Shown here piece by piece: positions 17,876 through 27,533 of a stretch of 64,000 nucleotides of DNA. The translations under genes and the position numbers were made by a program. Numbering within the stretch: position 1 is the stretch's first letter; every line of letters begins with the position of its first letter. The DNA is taken from the NCBI RefSeq assembly GCF_000613725.1, contig NZ_BAJN01000009.1, forward strand, positions 51,624-115,623, read 5' to 3'. The notes under the pieces were generated by a model. It was given only the letters and a program-made list of their open reading frames with translations, did no database searches and was not told the DNA's origin. Origin of the DNA: Hoylesella pleuritidis JCM 14110 (GTDB lineage Bacteria > Bacteroidota > Bacteroidia > Bacteroidales > Bacteroidaceae).

Positions 17876-18766
17876 TTATCTTTTCTTCTCCTCCACACCG
17901 CTGATGAGATAGCAGTTTTCCGTTTTCCGCTGCAACGGAAGACGGACAACCACACGCTTTTTGCTGCCGGGAATGCGGGTGTAAAACACTTCACATATGG
18001 GCGATGAGCCTGAAATGGTATCTATCTCAATACTGTTCAGCCATTGGGGATTGAACTTCGGTACACCAAAAGCAGGATTATTGCGCAGCGTGTGGGCAGC
18101 CATCTGCTCGGAAAAGGCGGGTGTACAATACTTGTCTAATATCTTTTTGATTTCCGAACGATTCGGAAAGGATTGGTTTAATTCGGTTGCATATAAGATG
18201 TAAAATGTCGAAACGTCTATTGCAATACCGTCAAGACAACCGTCTAATGTACTCAAAAGCGGATACTGATGCATCTTTCCGTCACGCGAAAAGACCAGAA
18301 TGAACTCTGCACAATTGTCCGTTTCGGGCTCGCAACAGCCTGTATAGAAATAGAGTGATGATGTCGTGGCATACCATAAAGATAAAGATGTGAACGCTAA
18401 ATAGGGATGAAAGCTCTTGCCTAACAGCTTTTTGGATGTGATTTGATAATCTGTAAAAAGCTTTTTGCCATCTTTTGAAAGGTTGATAAAGCGCATATAG
18501 TTAGGGTAGCAGGTGTCCGTGTCCTTGTAAGCCACACCTTGATAGAGTTGAGAAATATGTATGTCCCATCCTAAAAGCGTTGTATCCCACTGCCCGATAG
18601 AAATGTTGGACAGGGCGATATCTGTCGTATTGCTATCCACCGGACGATATTCGGCTGTCTGTGCGGTATCTGCTCCCGCTTTGATAACATCCGCCCGACG
18701 TCCTTGCCCATACCCGAGAGCAAATGATGCGACCGTTATCGACAAGGGTAAAAGAATTCTTCTCAT
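17876..18766 (-). CDS. secreted protein, DUF3828-like, unknown function
   Basis: A 296-residue protein starting at MRRILLPLSITVASFALGYG, a signal peptide. The start at 18766 is preferred to a longer frame because the -7 promoter element lies at 18793-18800, inside the extension. The mature part carries an ILDKYCTPAFSEQM segment, reminiscent of DUF3828-type periplasmic proteins, and a Cys-rich patch (YTGCCEPETDNCAEF). It is divergently transcribed from priA with a 82-nt shared promoter region. No enzyme motif is evident. Confidence 0.75.
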   Translation of the reverse strand: MRRILLPLSITVASFALGYGQGRRADVIKAGADTAQTAEYRPVDSNTTDIALSNISIGQWDTTLLGWDIHISQLYQGVAYKDTDTCYPNYMRFINLSKDGKKLFTDYQITSKKLLGKSFHPYLAFTSLSLWYATTSSLYFYTGCCEPETDNCAEFILVFSRDGKMHQYPLLSTLDGCLDGIAIDVSTFYILYATELNQSFPNRSEIKKILDKYCTPAFSEQMAAHTLRNNPAFGVPKFNPQWLNSIEIDTISGSSPICEVFYTRIPGSKKRVVVRLPLQRKTENCYLISGVEEKKR

Positions 18767-18792
18767 AGGTGAATCGGCGTGAATGATGGTGG

Positions 18793-18842
18793 CAAATATA
18801 CGGAAAATACCCCTCGGAACTGCTTTTTTTTCTGTAAATTTG
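18793..18842. promoter_or_regulatory. divergent promoter pair (secreted protein / priA)
   Basis: TATATTTG on the minus strand (18793-18800) and TAAATTTG on the plus strand (18835-18842) are both full TAnnTTTG matches. They lie back to back about 35 nt apart, so RNA polymerase binding at one should affect the other. The plus element ends only 6 nt before the priA start codon, so priA mRNA would be leaderless or nearly so. Confidence 0.65.
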
Positions 18843-18848
18843 CACGTG

Positions 18849-21119
18849 ATGAATTTCGCAGATGTGATATTACCGCTGCCGCTCGATGGTGTTTTCACTT
18901 ACGTGGTGCCCGATACGCTGACCTCGCAAGTGCGGTTTGGCGTGCGCGTTGTGGTGCCATTGGGGCGTTCCAAAACCTATACGGCGCTTGTAGTACGAGT
19001 ACATCGCGATCAGCCAAACTTTGAGGTGCGCGACATTCTCGGCGTTCTTGATGATAAAGAGATGCTCCTCGAACGGCAATACAGGCTTTGGCAGTGGATC
19101 TCCGACTATTATATGGCGCCCCTCGGCGATATTTTCAAGGCCGCATTGCCGTCGGGATTGAAAGCTGAAGACGGTTACCGGCCGCGCACTGAGACGTATG
19201 TCACACTGGCTGAAACGCTTCGGCACGAGCGGTCTTTGCACGTGGCGATGGATGCTTTAGCGCGAGCCGAGAAACAACGGAAGGCTTTTGCCGACTTTCT
19301 GAACATTACCCACTGGGACAGTTTGCAGGCAGACACGCCCACGGAGGGTATCACCGAGGTGACGCGTGAAGAACTGATGAACGTCGCCCATTGCACATCG
19401 GCTGTGATAAAAGCTCTCACCGAGCGTGGATTTCTGTGTACATACGAGCGTGAAGTGGGCCGACTTAACGACGCGGGAGCATCTCATCTCGACAAGATCA
19501 AGCTCTTGGGCGAGGCTCAGCAGACGGCTTTCGACAGCGTACTGCGGCAGTTTCAGCAGAAGAATGTGGTACTTTTGCACGGCGTTACGGGCAGTGGCAA
19601 GACCGAAATATACATCCATCTTATCGCCCGTGCACTGCAAGAGCACCGGCAAGTGCTGTATTTGCTACCCGAAATCGCCCTCACCGTACAGATAATGTCA
19701 CGTCTGCAACGTGTCTTCGGTAATCGACTCGGCATCTATCATTCCAAATATAGCGACGCCGAAAGGGTGGAGATATGGCGCAAACAGATCTCCGATGCTC
19801 CCTATGACATCATTCTCGGCGCTCGCAGTGCTGTCTTTTTGCCGTTCCAAAACTTAGGACTCGTCATCGTGGATGAAGAACACGAGACCTCGTTTAAGCA
19901 GCAAGAGCCCGCTCCGCGATACCATGCTCGCTCGGCAGCTATCGTTTTGGCGCAGCTCTATGGCGCCAAAACATTGCTCGGAACAGCCACACCTGCGGCC
20001 GAAACTTATGAAAATGCTCGGCAAGGTAAGTATGGATTGGTTACGCTCAACACGCGATTTCGCGATGTGGCAATGCCTGAAATCGAGGTGGTTGACATCA
20101 AAGACTTGGCCCGGCGCAAGATGATGGCAGGCCCGTTTTCGCCCCAATTGTTGGCGGCTGTGCGCCAATCGCTGGCCCGGGAACAACAAGTGATTCTCTT
20201 CCAGAACCGTCGCGGCTTCGCGCCGATGGTCGAATGTCGTGTATGCGGATGGGTTCCGTACTGCACGAATTGTGATGTGGCTCTCACATTGCATAAGAAT
20301 ATGAATCAACTCACGTGCCATTACTGCGGGTTTACGTATCACGTGCCTGCGGTTTGCCCCAACTGCGGCAGCACCGAACTGCGAGGGCGTGGCTACGGAA
20401 CCGAGAAAGTGGAAGACCAAATACGTGAGTTGCTGCCCGAAGCACGCGTGGCCAGGATGGATCTCGACACAACACGCACGCGAAATGCCTATGCACGACT
20501 CATCGGCGACTTCTCGTCGGGGCGCACTAATGTGCTCATCGGTACGCAGATGGTAAGCAAAGGGCTTGACTTCGACCGTGTTAGTGTGGTCGGAATACTG
20601 AATGCCGACGCGCTGTTGAATTATCCCGACTTCCGTGCTAATGAACATGCGTTTACGATGTTGGCGCAAGTCAGCGGGCGAGCTGGCCGTAAAGGCGAGC
20701 GCGGGCGTGTGATTTTGCAGACCAAGAACCCCGACTTGCCTCTCATTCGACAAGTAGTGGCGGGCGACTATGCATCGTTCTATGCCGACTTGATGGACGA
20801 ACGCCGCACGTTTCGCTATCCGCCGTTCTTCCGGCTCATCTATGTCGTACTGAGACATACCAAAGAAGAGGTCGCAGAAACAGCTGCACAAGAACTCGGT
20901 AGCAGGCTCAGACAAGGCTTTCAAGACCGTGTTCTCGGGCCAGATAAGCCCGCTGTAGCTCGTGTGAAAACGCTTCACATCCGCAAGATTGTGCTCAAAT
21001 TCGAAAACAGTATCGATCTTTCCTGGGTGCGTCGCTACCTGCGCGCTGTCCAAGAAGCCCTCCTCCACGATCGGAATTACGGCGGTCTGCAAATCTATTA
21101 CGATGTAGACCCTTTGTGA
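18849..21119 (+). CDS. priA: primosomal protein N' (replication restart helicase PriA)
   Basis: A 756-residue superfamily 2 helicase. In order: N-terminal DNA-binding domain (NFADVILPLPLDGVFTYVVP), Walker A GVTGSGKTEIY, Walker B box VDEEHETSF, a zinc-binding insertion with paired cysteines (CRVCGWVPYCTNC and CHYCGF...CPNCGS), and motifs V/VI (GTQMVSKGLDFD; QVSGRAGRKG). It reloads the replisome at stalled forks. The start at MNFADV is chosen since the frame upstream covers the promoter. Confidence 0.97.
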   Translation: MNFADVILPLPLDGVFTYVVPDTLTSQVRFGVRVVVPLGRSKTYTALVVRVHRDQPNFEVRDILGVLDDKEMLLERQYRLWQWISDYYMAPLGDIFKAALPSGLKAEDGYRPRTETYVTLAETLRHERSLHVAMDALARAEKQRKAFADFLNITHWDSLQADTPTEGITEVTREELMNVAHCTSAVIKALTERGFLCTYEREVGRLNDAGASHLDKIKLLGEAQQTAFDSVLRQFQQKNVVLLHGVTGSGKTEIYIHLIARALQEHRQVLYLLPEIALTVQIMSRLQRVFGNRLGIYHSKYSDAERVEIWRKQISDAPYDIILGARSAVFLPFQNLGLVIVDEEHETSFKQQEPAPRYHARSAAIVLAQLYGAKTLLGTATPAAETYENARQGKYGLVTLNTRFRDVAMPEIEVVDIKDLARRKMMAGPFSPQLLAAVRQSLAREQQVILFQNRRGFAPMVECRVCGWVPYCTNCDVALTLHKNMNQLTCHYCGFTYHVPAVCPNCGSTELRGRGYGTEKVEDQIRELLPEARVARMDLDTTRTRNAYARLIGDFSSGRTNVLIGTQMVSKGLDFDRVSVVGILNADALLNYPDFRANEHAFTMLAQVSGRAGRKGERGRVILQTKNPDLPLIRQVVAGDYASFYADLMDERRTFRYPPFFRLIYVVLRHTKEEVAETAAQELGSRLRQGFQDRVLGPDKPAVARVKTLHIRKIVLKFENSIDLSWVRRYLRAVQEALLHDRNYGGLQIYYDVDPL

Positions 21120-21234
21120 CTACAAGTTATTTGTTTTATGTGTGCGGGCACAATGGCTGCTTGATTTAGGTCAATAAAGATGATTTTCAAGTAAAAAGTT
21201 TTGCATTTTTGATAAGAATATGATAGAATCGTCG

Positions 21235-21242
21235 TATCTTTG
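21235..21242 (+). promoter_or_regulatory. promoter -7 element for the ncRNA candidate
   Basis: TATCTTTG matches TAnnTTTG; a TTTG at 21208-21211 may serve as the -33 element. No start codon with a reasonable reading frame follows, and a strong terminator ends the unit 340 nt later, which argues for a non-coding transcript. Confidence 0.65.
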
Positions 21243-21247
21243 CACCG

Positions 21248-21616
21248 TCAATAAAGACATTCAATAGGTAAAAAATAGAGAGTTAGGTATTAGTTAAGGT
21301 AAAAAGTCAAGGGTATTAGTCATAGGTAGAAGATTGCATTTCAGTGGATAACAAAGGTATTAGGTTAAGGTTAGCATTAAGATTGTAATAAAGGATACTC
21401 TCATAGGTTAGTGACAGCGAGGAGAAATGCCGTGAGGCAACAGTTCCGAGTAATGAAAAGGTAAAAGGTTTAGGATAATATTCAGGTATGCTTTGTCCGT
21501 AGTAACCCCTGCGGCAAGTACAGATGATGGGCGGATTTATTTCCGTCCCTGATTTGAAAAGATTGGTTTTATAAATAATGGGACAGCTTTCGTTTAGCAA
21601 ACGAGAGCTGTTTTTT
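21248..21616 (+). ncRNA. candidate stand-alone structured non-coding RNA, family unknown
   Basis: A unit of about 370 nt with its own promoter and its own Rho-independent terminator but no plausible protein. The 5' third is purine-rich and made of recurring words (GGTATTAG, GGTTAAGG, AGGTAAAA). The 3' half holds several possible stems, for example GGGCGGA/TCCGTCCC around 21529-21549. I find none of the marks of RNase P RNA, tmRNA, SRP RNA, or a 6S-like end-to-end rod. It sits between priA (plus) and the FadL gene (minus). Confidence 0.6.
21583..21616 (+). terminator. Rho-independent terminator of the ncRNA candidate
   Basis: Arms ACAGCTTTCGTTT (21583-21595) and AAACGAGAGCTGT (21599-21611) form a 13-bp stem with one G-U pair and a 3-nt loop, followed by six T residues. 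Confidence 0.85.
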
Positions 21617-21639
21617 ATTACATTTACTAACTGCCCATT

Positions 21640-21975
21640 CTCCTTAGCTCCCTAAGTTAGAAAGTTGGGAGACAGTGTTCAATAGATAATTGACAATTGC
21701 TCATTCTTTGATTGGTATTCAAATGGGAAAATAAAGGAATAAGAATTAAATGAGAATTATACCTTATTGAAAATCAAATAGATATGGTTTAGATTGCAAT
21801 TAACGGTTGATCATCATGCGTTTAGCCGTTAATTGGCGTGCGAAATACCGTTAAATGCACGACGTTTAATGGTTTAGTTGCACGGCAAGTAACAGTTAAT
21901 TGAAAAGGAACTTGTATGTCATTAGAGATCAACGATATATAAATTCCTTTTTATTTATATTCTTTTGTCTTTCTG
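21640..21975. repeat. intergenic composite repeat, copy D
   Basis: Left module: CTCCCTAAGTTAG, GATAATTGACAATTGCTCAT, TTTGATTGGTATTCAAATGG and AATCAAATAGATATGG. Core from about 21800: AATTAACGGTTGATCATCAT, CCGTTAATTGGCGTGCG, CCGTTAAATGCACGACG, AGTAACAGTTAATTG. Right module: an imperfect hairpin (AACTTGTATGTCATT ... ATATAAATTCC) and TTTTTATTTATATTCTTTTG. The same order is found in copies F and G. About 110 nt of plain A/T-rich sequence separates it from the end of the FadL gene. Confidence 0.8.
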
Positions 21976-22103
21976 TCTGAAATATAATCAACTTCTGACT
22001 GAGATCTTTTGATCCATAAAAAATACCGTATTCACAGATTCCTCACGGATAAGTGAATACGGCTCACTATAAATAATAGAGAGAGTTGTTATTGTTTTTT
22101 ATA

Positions 22104-23624
22104 TTAGAAATCTATGTCAATACCTACGCCGAACACCTTATTGGTGCGTGTGAAATCATCTGTGTTGACAGCGGTCAACGTCGAGTAAGTTTGCTGATAT
22201 TCCTTTTTCAGGTGCTCATAATTCGTCCAGAAGTAGGCTACATTGACCGAAGCGTTCTTCATTATGCGGAATTTGGCACCGAAACCGATGGAATAACTGC
22301 TTGTTACAAAACTCATATCGCTGAGATAAGAGCCATCACCCAGCCCGTATTGTGTGCGTTGCATACCCGCACTGACAAGTATTCGCTCGGTGATATCCCA
22401 TTCGGCACCTGCCAAAAACTCCTGTGTGTTGTGCTTCAAAAGCTTTTGTTTGTTGTCTGCCATCCTCGCACCTTTGTCGAAGAAGTAGTGATAGCCGGCC
22501 ATTACGCGTACTGATGGCAGGATGGAATACTGTGCACCGAGAGTCCAAAGACCCGGAAGATCGTTGGGAGTATTCACTCCATTGCGGAAGAGTCCGGTAT
22601 CATCGCGCTTCGTATTGTTCTCAATGTTGAGATGAGTGTTGAACTCTAAGCGTGAGGCTACATTCCACCGGCCATACTTGAAGTCGATACCGATGATGGG
22701 AGTGATGCCCCATCCGGTCTGCGTACAGTCGAGATAACGGTCTTTTACTTGGTCTTTCGTCTTGTTCATCTTGGCTGCTCCTGCCTCATATTGTGCTGCT
22801 GCAGCTGCCAATTTAGCTTTGACTGTTGGATCTGTGGCAGCTTCGGCCTGTGCTTTGAATGCTGCTGCTTTGTTTGAAAAGTCCTTTGCCCGGGCATCGA
22901 AGTAGGAATGCAACTTTACGTTTTGGCCGCCAATGTTGGCTGAAATGTCGGTAATGCTGCCTTGGTATTTATTATATACGTAATTGAAACGCATTCCGGC
23001 ATAGGCCGACAGATGGTCGGTAAATTTGTAAGTAGCACCCAATTGTACACCGAAAACATATTGTTGCCCTTGAATATAGCTGTTAACGGAATAGCCGGGT
23101 GTATTGGATGTTAGTCCGCTGGCTGCAAGTTGGGCGGGAATCAGTGCAATCTGGCGTTCGAACGAGCCCAAACCATTGTTGTAAGTAGACTTTCCGCCAC
23201 CTCCGTTGAGGGCAAATCCGATTTGGAATCCCCATCGGTCGTAATTCAAGGCAGCCTGAAATGAGGGGAGAGCGGGTACTGATGCTTTCCCCACAAACTC
23301 TTTAATGCCCTGCTCATTACCGCCATTCAGTTTGAAAGGTTGGTAATACGGTGTGCCTTTCAGTGTCGGAACGGTGATGCCGCTCTGCACAATGCGGGTC
23401 TGATAAACGTTTTGCACGTTGAAAGCAAAATGAAATCCTTTATTGAGAAAAGCTACTCCGGCCGGATTACTGTATACTCCGTCGATGCCGATAGCACCGT
23501 CTCGGGCCGGATTTCGTAAGAAAGCAATATGATGGTTGGTGTTGGTGAGCAGGCCACCGGCATAAACTGAGGCCCCAGATACCGTTATCAATGAAGCTAT
23601 AAGGGCCAATTTTAACTGATACAT
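22104..23624 (-). CDS. outer membrane transport protein, OmpP1/FadL/TodX family
   Basis: A 506-residue beta-barrel protein with signal peptide MYQLKLALIASLITVSGASV. The FadL family mark NPAGVAFL (in DGVYSNPAGVAFLNKG) is present, as are many amphipathic strands and a C-terminal FGVGIDIDF ending in Phe. A central Ala/Lys-rich helical insertion (residues about 250-290) is unusual for the fold. FadL-type porins move hydrophobic compounds across the outer membrane. The start at 23624 is chosen because a further 10 residues upstream would run into the promoter region. Confidence 0.9.
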   Translation of the reverse strand: MYQLKLALIASLITVSGASVYAGGLLTNTNHHIAFLRNPARDGAIGIDGVYSNPAGVAFLNKGFHFAFNVQNVYQTRIVQSGITVPTLKGTPYYQPFKLNGGNEQGIKEFVGKASVPALPSFQAALNYDRWGFQIGFALNGGGGKSTYNNGLGSFERQIALIPAQLAASGLTSNTPGYSVNSYIQGQQYVFGVQLGATYKFTDHLSAYAGMRFNYVYNKYQGSITDISANIGGQNVKLHSYFDARAKDFSNKAAAFKAQAEAATDPTVKAKLAAAAAQYEAGAAKMNKTKDQVKDRYLDCTQTGWGITPIIGIDFKYGRWNVASRLEFNTHLNIENNTKRDDTGLFRNGVNTPNDLPGLWTLGAQYSILPSVRVMAGYHYFFDKGARMADNKQKLLKHNTQEFLAGAEWDITERILVSAGMQRTQYGLGDGSYLSDMSFVTSSYSIGFGAKFRIMKNASVNVAYFWTNYEHLKKEYQQTYSTLTAVNTDDFTRTNKVFGVGIDIDF

Positions 23625-23651
23625 ACTAAAAAACTCGTAATAATTTGGCCG

Positions 23652-23659
23652 CAAAGTTA
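23652..23659 (-). promoter_or_regulatory. promoter -7 element of the FadL-type gene
   Basis: Minus strand TAACTTTG, a full TAnnTTTG match, 28 nt upstream of the start codon at 23624. Confidence 0.65.
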
Positions 23660-23725
23660 GTATAATTGTTCTTTATTACCGCAATGGGAGGCTATTAATT
23701 ACGATTCATTAACGATAAAACAGAT

Positions 23726-23761
23726 GATTACTGCACAAATTTTACTATTTGTGCAGTAATC
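23726..23761 (-). terminator. perfect 15-bp hairpin after pgpH
   Basis: GATTACTGCACAAAT (23726-23740) and its exact reverse complement (23747-23761) flank a 6-nt loop. It lies 20 nt downstream of the pgpH stop and upstream of the FadL promoter, with TGTTTT following on the minus strand, so it most likely ends pgpH transcription. A perfect stem could also bind a dimeric protein. Confidence 0.65.
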
Positions 23762-23781
23762 ATTCAGTTCTGATGTAACTG

Positions 23782-25880
23782 TTATTCTCTCATTATTTGT
23801 CTATCATCCGCTTCTTCTCCAACCTCGTTCTTTTTCTTCAATTCAGGATATTGGATACGCGTATGATAGATAGACTTGAGTCGTTCGATGGCAACCTGCT
23901 TGGCAACAGCGATATCTCGGAACGTGATGGGGCATTCTTTGAAGAAGCCTTCGGCCACTTGACCGTCTATTAACTTGTTAACCAGCGTGCTGATACTGTT
24001 TTCTGTGTATTCGGATAACGATCGAGAGGCAGCCTCAACGGTGTCGCACATCATCAGAATAGCTTGTTCTCGTGTGGAAGGATTGGGTCCCGGATAAGAG
24101 AATAATGCCTTATCGACCTCCTCATTGGGGTGTTCGTTTTTGTATTTGATGTAAAAATACTTCGCCATTCCGGTACCGTGATGTGTCAAGATGAAGTTTT
24201 TGATAATCGCAGGGAGGTTTTCCTGCTCGGCCATCTTTACTCCTTCGGTGACGTGACTCACGATAATACGGGCGCTTTCACGGTAATCCATCCCGCGATG
24301 AGGTCTATTCCCACTTGATTTTCAGTAAAAAAGACTGGGTTTGCCATCTTACCAATGTCGTGGTAGAGTGCTCCCGTACGCACAAGTAGACTGTTGGCAC
24401 CGATCCGGTTGGCAATTTCGGCTGCGAGATTACCCACAGTTATAGAGTGTTGGAACGTGCCCGGAGCCACTTCACTGAGGTCTCTGAGGATACCGCGGTT
24501 GGTATTCGATAACTCAAATAATGTGACACTGGACACGAATCCGAATGTTTTCTCAATGACAAACATCAATGGATAGGCCAGCAGAAGCAGCACTCCGTTG
24601 ATCATAAAGTGCATATACATCGTATTGTCGAGCTTGGAAAGATCGTTGCTTTGAATCAATTGAAGAGCAAAAAAGACCAGAGATGTGACCAAAGTAACGA
24701 AGAATGCCGTCTTGAACACTTGTGCCCGGCTCGATAACTCACGTAGTGAAAAGATGACGACAAGGCCTGCTGCGATCTCGATGATAATAAATTCGTATTG
24801 GTATTTTACAGCTGTGGCACAGATAAGAATCATCGTTACGTGTGTGATAAATGCCGTACGCGAGTCCATAAAGATACCGATGAACATCGGAACAATGGCC
24901 AATGGGATGATGTAAACACTCAGAATGTTATGCTCCATCATCAAAGACACGATGACGGGAAATATCGTTATCAAGGCGTAAAGCATCGAAATGCTGTGTG
25001 ACTTGTCGAAATAATTCTTGCGAAAGAGTGACAGATAAAGCGTGAAAAGAATCATCATCACTGACACGAAGATGGTTTGCCCGGTTAGAGTCATCGTTAC
25101 TTCCTCCGAGGTTGCACTCCTTCGCTTCATCTCCCGTTCAAAAGATGCGAGTACACGATAGGTATAATCGTTGACGATATCGCCCCGATCAATGATCTTC
25201 TGACCGCTCATCACCATACCGCTTGCTATCGGAATGCTGCCGAGAAGGTCGTTTCGCTCGGCTTCGCTACGTGTCTTGTCATATGTGAGATTAGGAGTAA
25301 GATAGTCGTTGAGATTGCATCGTTGCAAGATTTGCCGTTGAGGAGCCAGCTTTTCATCCAAAAACAACCGTTCATAAGCCGCCATCGTGGAGTAAATGCA
25401 ATTGATTTGCACGCTCTGAGCTTGCTTCCCGTTGACCACACGCACCATATTTGTCGAGTCTTTGATGATGTGATTGTAGTCGGGTGTGGCCATAATGCCG
25501 GCTTGATAGAGCCTGTGCAGTCTGTCGACAATGACTGTCAGATAGTCGTTGGACAGTCCGGGAATACCTGATTTGAAATCTTTCAGGAAATTACCGATTT
25601 GTTTTCGTTCCACGGTCGGGTCGCAATTATAATACGGTTGAAACACGGCGAGCATTGAATCTTGCTCTGCTTTGATCGCCTCATCAGTCTTGTAGATGGG
25701 GAAATCGAATTTAGCGATGAAGGAATTATACATCCACGGCTTGCCCATATCATAGTGAAAACGTAGTTCTTCTTTTCTCGGCAGCACCCAAACAATGATG
25801 GCCACGGTGCCGATTATCAGTCCTGTGCGAGCGAGTAGACTGTGCCAATAACGGCTATTGTATGATTTGAATTTCCTCAT
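23782..25880 (-). CDS. pgpH: PgpH-like 7TM HD-domain phosphohydrolase (frame broken once)
   Basis: A membrane protein of about 700 residues in two frames. Order: one N-terminal membrane helix, an extracytoplasmic region (7TMR-HDED, about residues 40-260), seven membrane helices (about 270-460), then a cytoplasmic HD domain. The HD motif is seen in [13 protein letters not shown], and further catalytic residues lie in [10 protein letters not shown]. Relatives hydrolyse the second messenger c-di-AMP. Near 24302 the frame shifts: restoring one base to a short run gives [17 protein letters not shown]. It is divergent from gltX, and a GGAGGAAG ribosome-binding-like sequence precedes the ATG. Confidence 0.88.
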
Positions 25881-25950
25881 AATATGTTTTCTTCCTCCGA
25901 TTTACCTTGCGAAAATACGAAAAAAACGGCCAATATTCGAATATTTATCG

Positions 25951-25958
25951 TAATTTTG
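25951..25958 (+). promoter_or_regulatory. promoter -7 element of gltX-waaA
   Basis: TAATTTTG, a full TAnnTTTG match, 32 nt upstream of the gltX start at 25991. It argues against a longer gltX frame that would begin at 25907. Confidence 0.65.
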
Positions 25959-25990
25959 CACAAAAATCAAGCATCGATCACGTTTTGACA

Positions 25991-27508
25991 ATGACAGAAA
26001 GAAAAGTCAGAGTGCGGTTTGCACCGAGTCCAACAGGGGCTTTGCATATCGGCGGTGTACGCACCGCGCTATATAATTATTTGTTTGCGCGACGACACGG
26101 AGGCGATTTTGTGTTCCGAATTGAGGACACAGACAGCCATCGTTTTGTGCCGGGTGCAGAAGAATATATCATTGAATCGTTTCGCTGGTTAGGCATTCAA
26201 TTCGACGAAGGTGTGTCTTTCGGAGGCGAGTACGGCCCTTATCGCCAGAGCGAACGACGTGAAATATATAAGGAATATATTGAAAAACTGCTCGCAAACG
26301 GTAAGGCTTACATTGCGTTCGATACTCCGGAAGAGTTGGAAAGCAAGCGAAACGAGATTCAAAACTTCCAATATGATGCCCGAACCCGTATGCAAATGCG
26401 CAACTCTTTGACACTTTCCAAGGAGGAAACAGACCGACTTATCGAGGACGGTGAGCAGTATGTAGTGCGTTTCAGGATTGATCCGGGCGAAGAAGTGCAC
26501 GTTAATGATATGATCAGAGGCGATGTAATGATCAAAAGTGACATATTAGATGATAAGGTATTGTATAAGAGTGCCGATGAGCTTCCTACTTACCACTTGG
26601 CTAATATCATTGATGATCACTTGATGGAGATTACTCATGTTATCCGCGGTGAAGAGTGGTTGCCCTCTGCTCCGCTGCATGTGTTGCTCTATCGAGCGTT
26701 CGGTTGGGAAGCGACTATGCCGCAATTTGCCCATCTCCCGCTGCTTTTGAAACCCGAAGGAAAGGGAAAACTCTCTAAGCGCGACGGTGATCGGCTGGGT
26801 TTCCCGGTGTTCCCGCTTGAATGGAAAGACCCTAAAACGGGTGAGATCAGTACCGGTTTTCGTGAGAGTGGTTACTTTCCCGAGGCTGTAATCAACTTTC
26901 TTGCCCTCTTGGGTTGGAATCCCGGAACTGATCAAGAATTGTTTTCGCTCGACGAATTGGTGGCTGCTTTCGACATCACACGCTGTTCCAAAGCTGGCGC
27001 TAAGTTCGATTTTCAAAAGGGAATCTGGTTTAATCACGAGTACATCCTGCGTAAGAGCGATGCCGAAATAGCCGGACTCTTTGCTCCGATTGTGGCTAAC
27101 AATGGTGTGGATGAGACCTTGGAGCGTGTCACTCAGGTGGTTTCGATGATGAAAGACCGTGTAAACTTCGTGAAAGAACTATGGCCGCTGTGCTCGTTCT
27201 TCTTCATTCCACCTACCGAATACGATGAAAAGACGGTGAAAAAGCGCTGGAAACCCGACTCGGCCAAGGTGATGTCAGAACTTGTCGAAGTGCTCAGTGG
27301 CATCCAAGACTTCACCGTTGAAGGACAGGAACACGTGGTAATGGCGTGGGTCGAACAGCAAGGCTATAAATTAGGAGATGTAATGAACGCATTCCGTTTG
27401 GCTCTTGTCGGTATCGGAAAAGGGCCTGGAATGTTCGATATCTCTGCTTTTCTCGGCAAAGAAGAGACCTTAAAGCGTCTCCATAAGGCCATAGACACAC
27501 TGAAATAA
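25991..27508 (+). CDS. gltX: glutamate--tRNA ligase
   Basis: A 505-residue class I aminoacyl-tRNA synthetase. The HIGH-type motif is [20 protein letters not shown] and the KMSKS-type motif is GKLSKRDG. Length and motif spacing fit bacterial GltX. It charges tRNA-Glu with glutamate. The start is set at [16 protein letters not shown] because the promoter element lies within a longer possible frame. waaA follows after about 25 nt and is probably co-transcribed. Confidence 0.97.
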   Translation: MTERKVRVRFAPSPTGALHIGGVRTALYNYLFARRHGGDFVFRIEDTDSHRFVPGAEEYIIESFRWLGIQFDEGVSFGGEYGPYRQSERREIYKEYIEKLLANGKAYIAFDTPEELESKRNEIQNFQYDARTRMQMRNSLTLSKEETDRLIEDGEQYVVRFRIDPGEEVHVNDMIRGDVMIKSDILDDKVLYKSADELPTYHLANIIDDHLMEITHVIRGEEWLPSAPLHVLLYRAFGWEATMPQFAHLPLLLKPEGKGKLSKRDGDRLGFPVFPLEWKDPKTGEISTGFRESGYFPEAVINFLALLGWNPGTDQELFSLDELVAAFDITRCSKAGAKFDFQKGIWFNHEYILRKSDAEIAGLFAPIVANNGVDETLERVTQVVSMMKDRVNFVKELWPLCSFFFIPPTEYDEKTVKKRWKPDSAKVMSELVEVLSGIQDFTVEGQEHVVMAWVEQQGYKLGDVMNAFRLALVGIGKGPGMFDISAFLGKEETLKRLHKAIDTLK

Positions 27509-27533
27509 ACAATCTAAAACTCTCTGTTCAGCA

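Noticed and set aside
19854..21092. 412-codon open frame on the minus strand opposite priA
   Set aside because: It lies wholly inside priA, has no signal or domain, and follows from the codon bias of the real gene.
21248..21616. Identity of the ncRNA as 6S RNA, RNase P RNA, tmRNA or SRP RNA
   Set aside because: None of the conserved cores of these RNAs is visible and the two ends do not pair as in 6S RNA.
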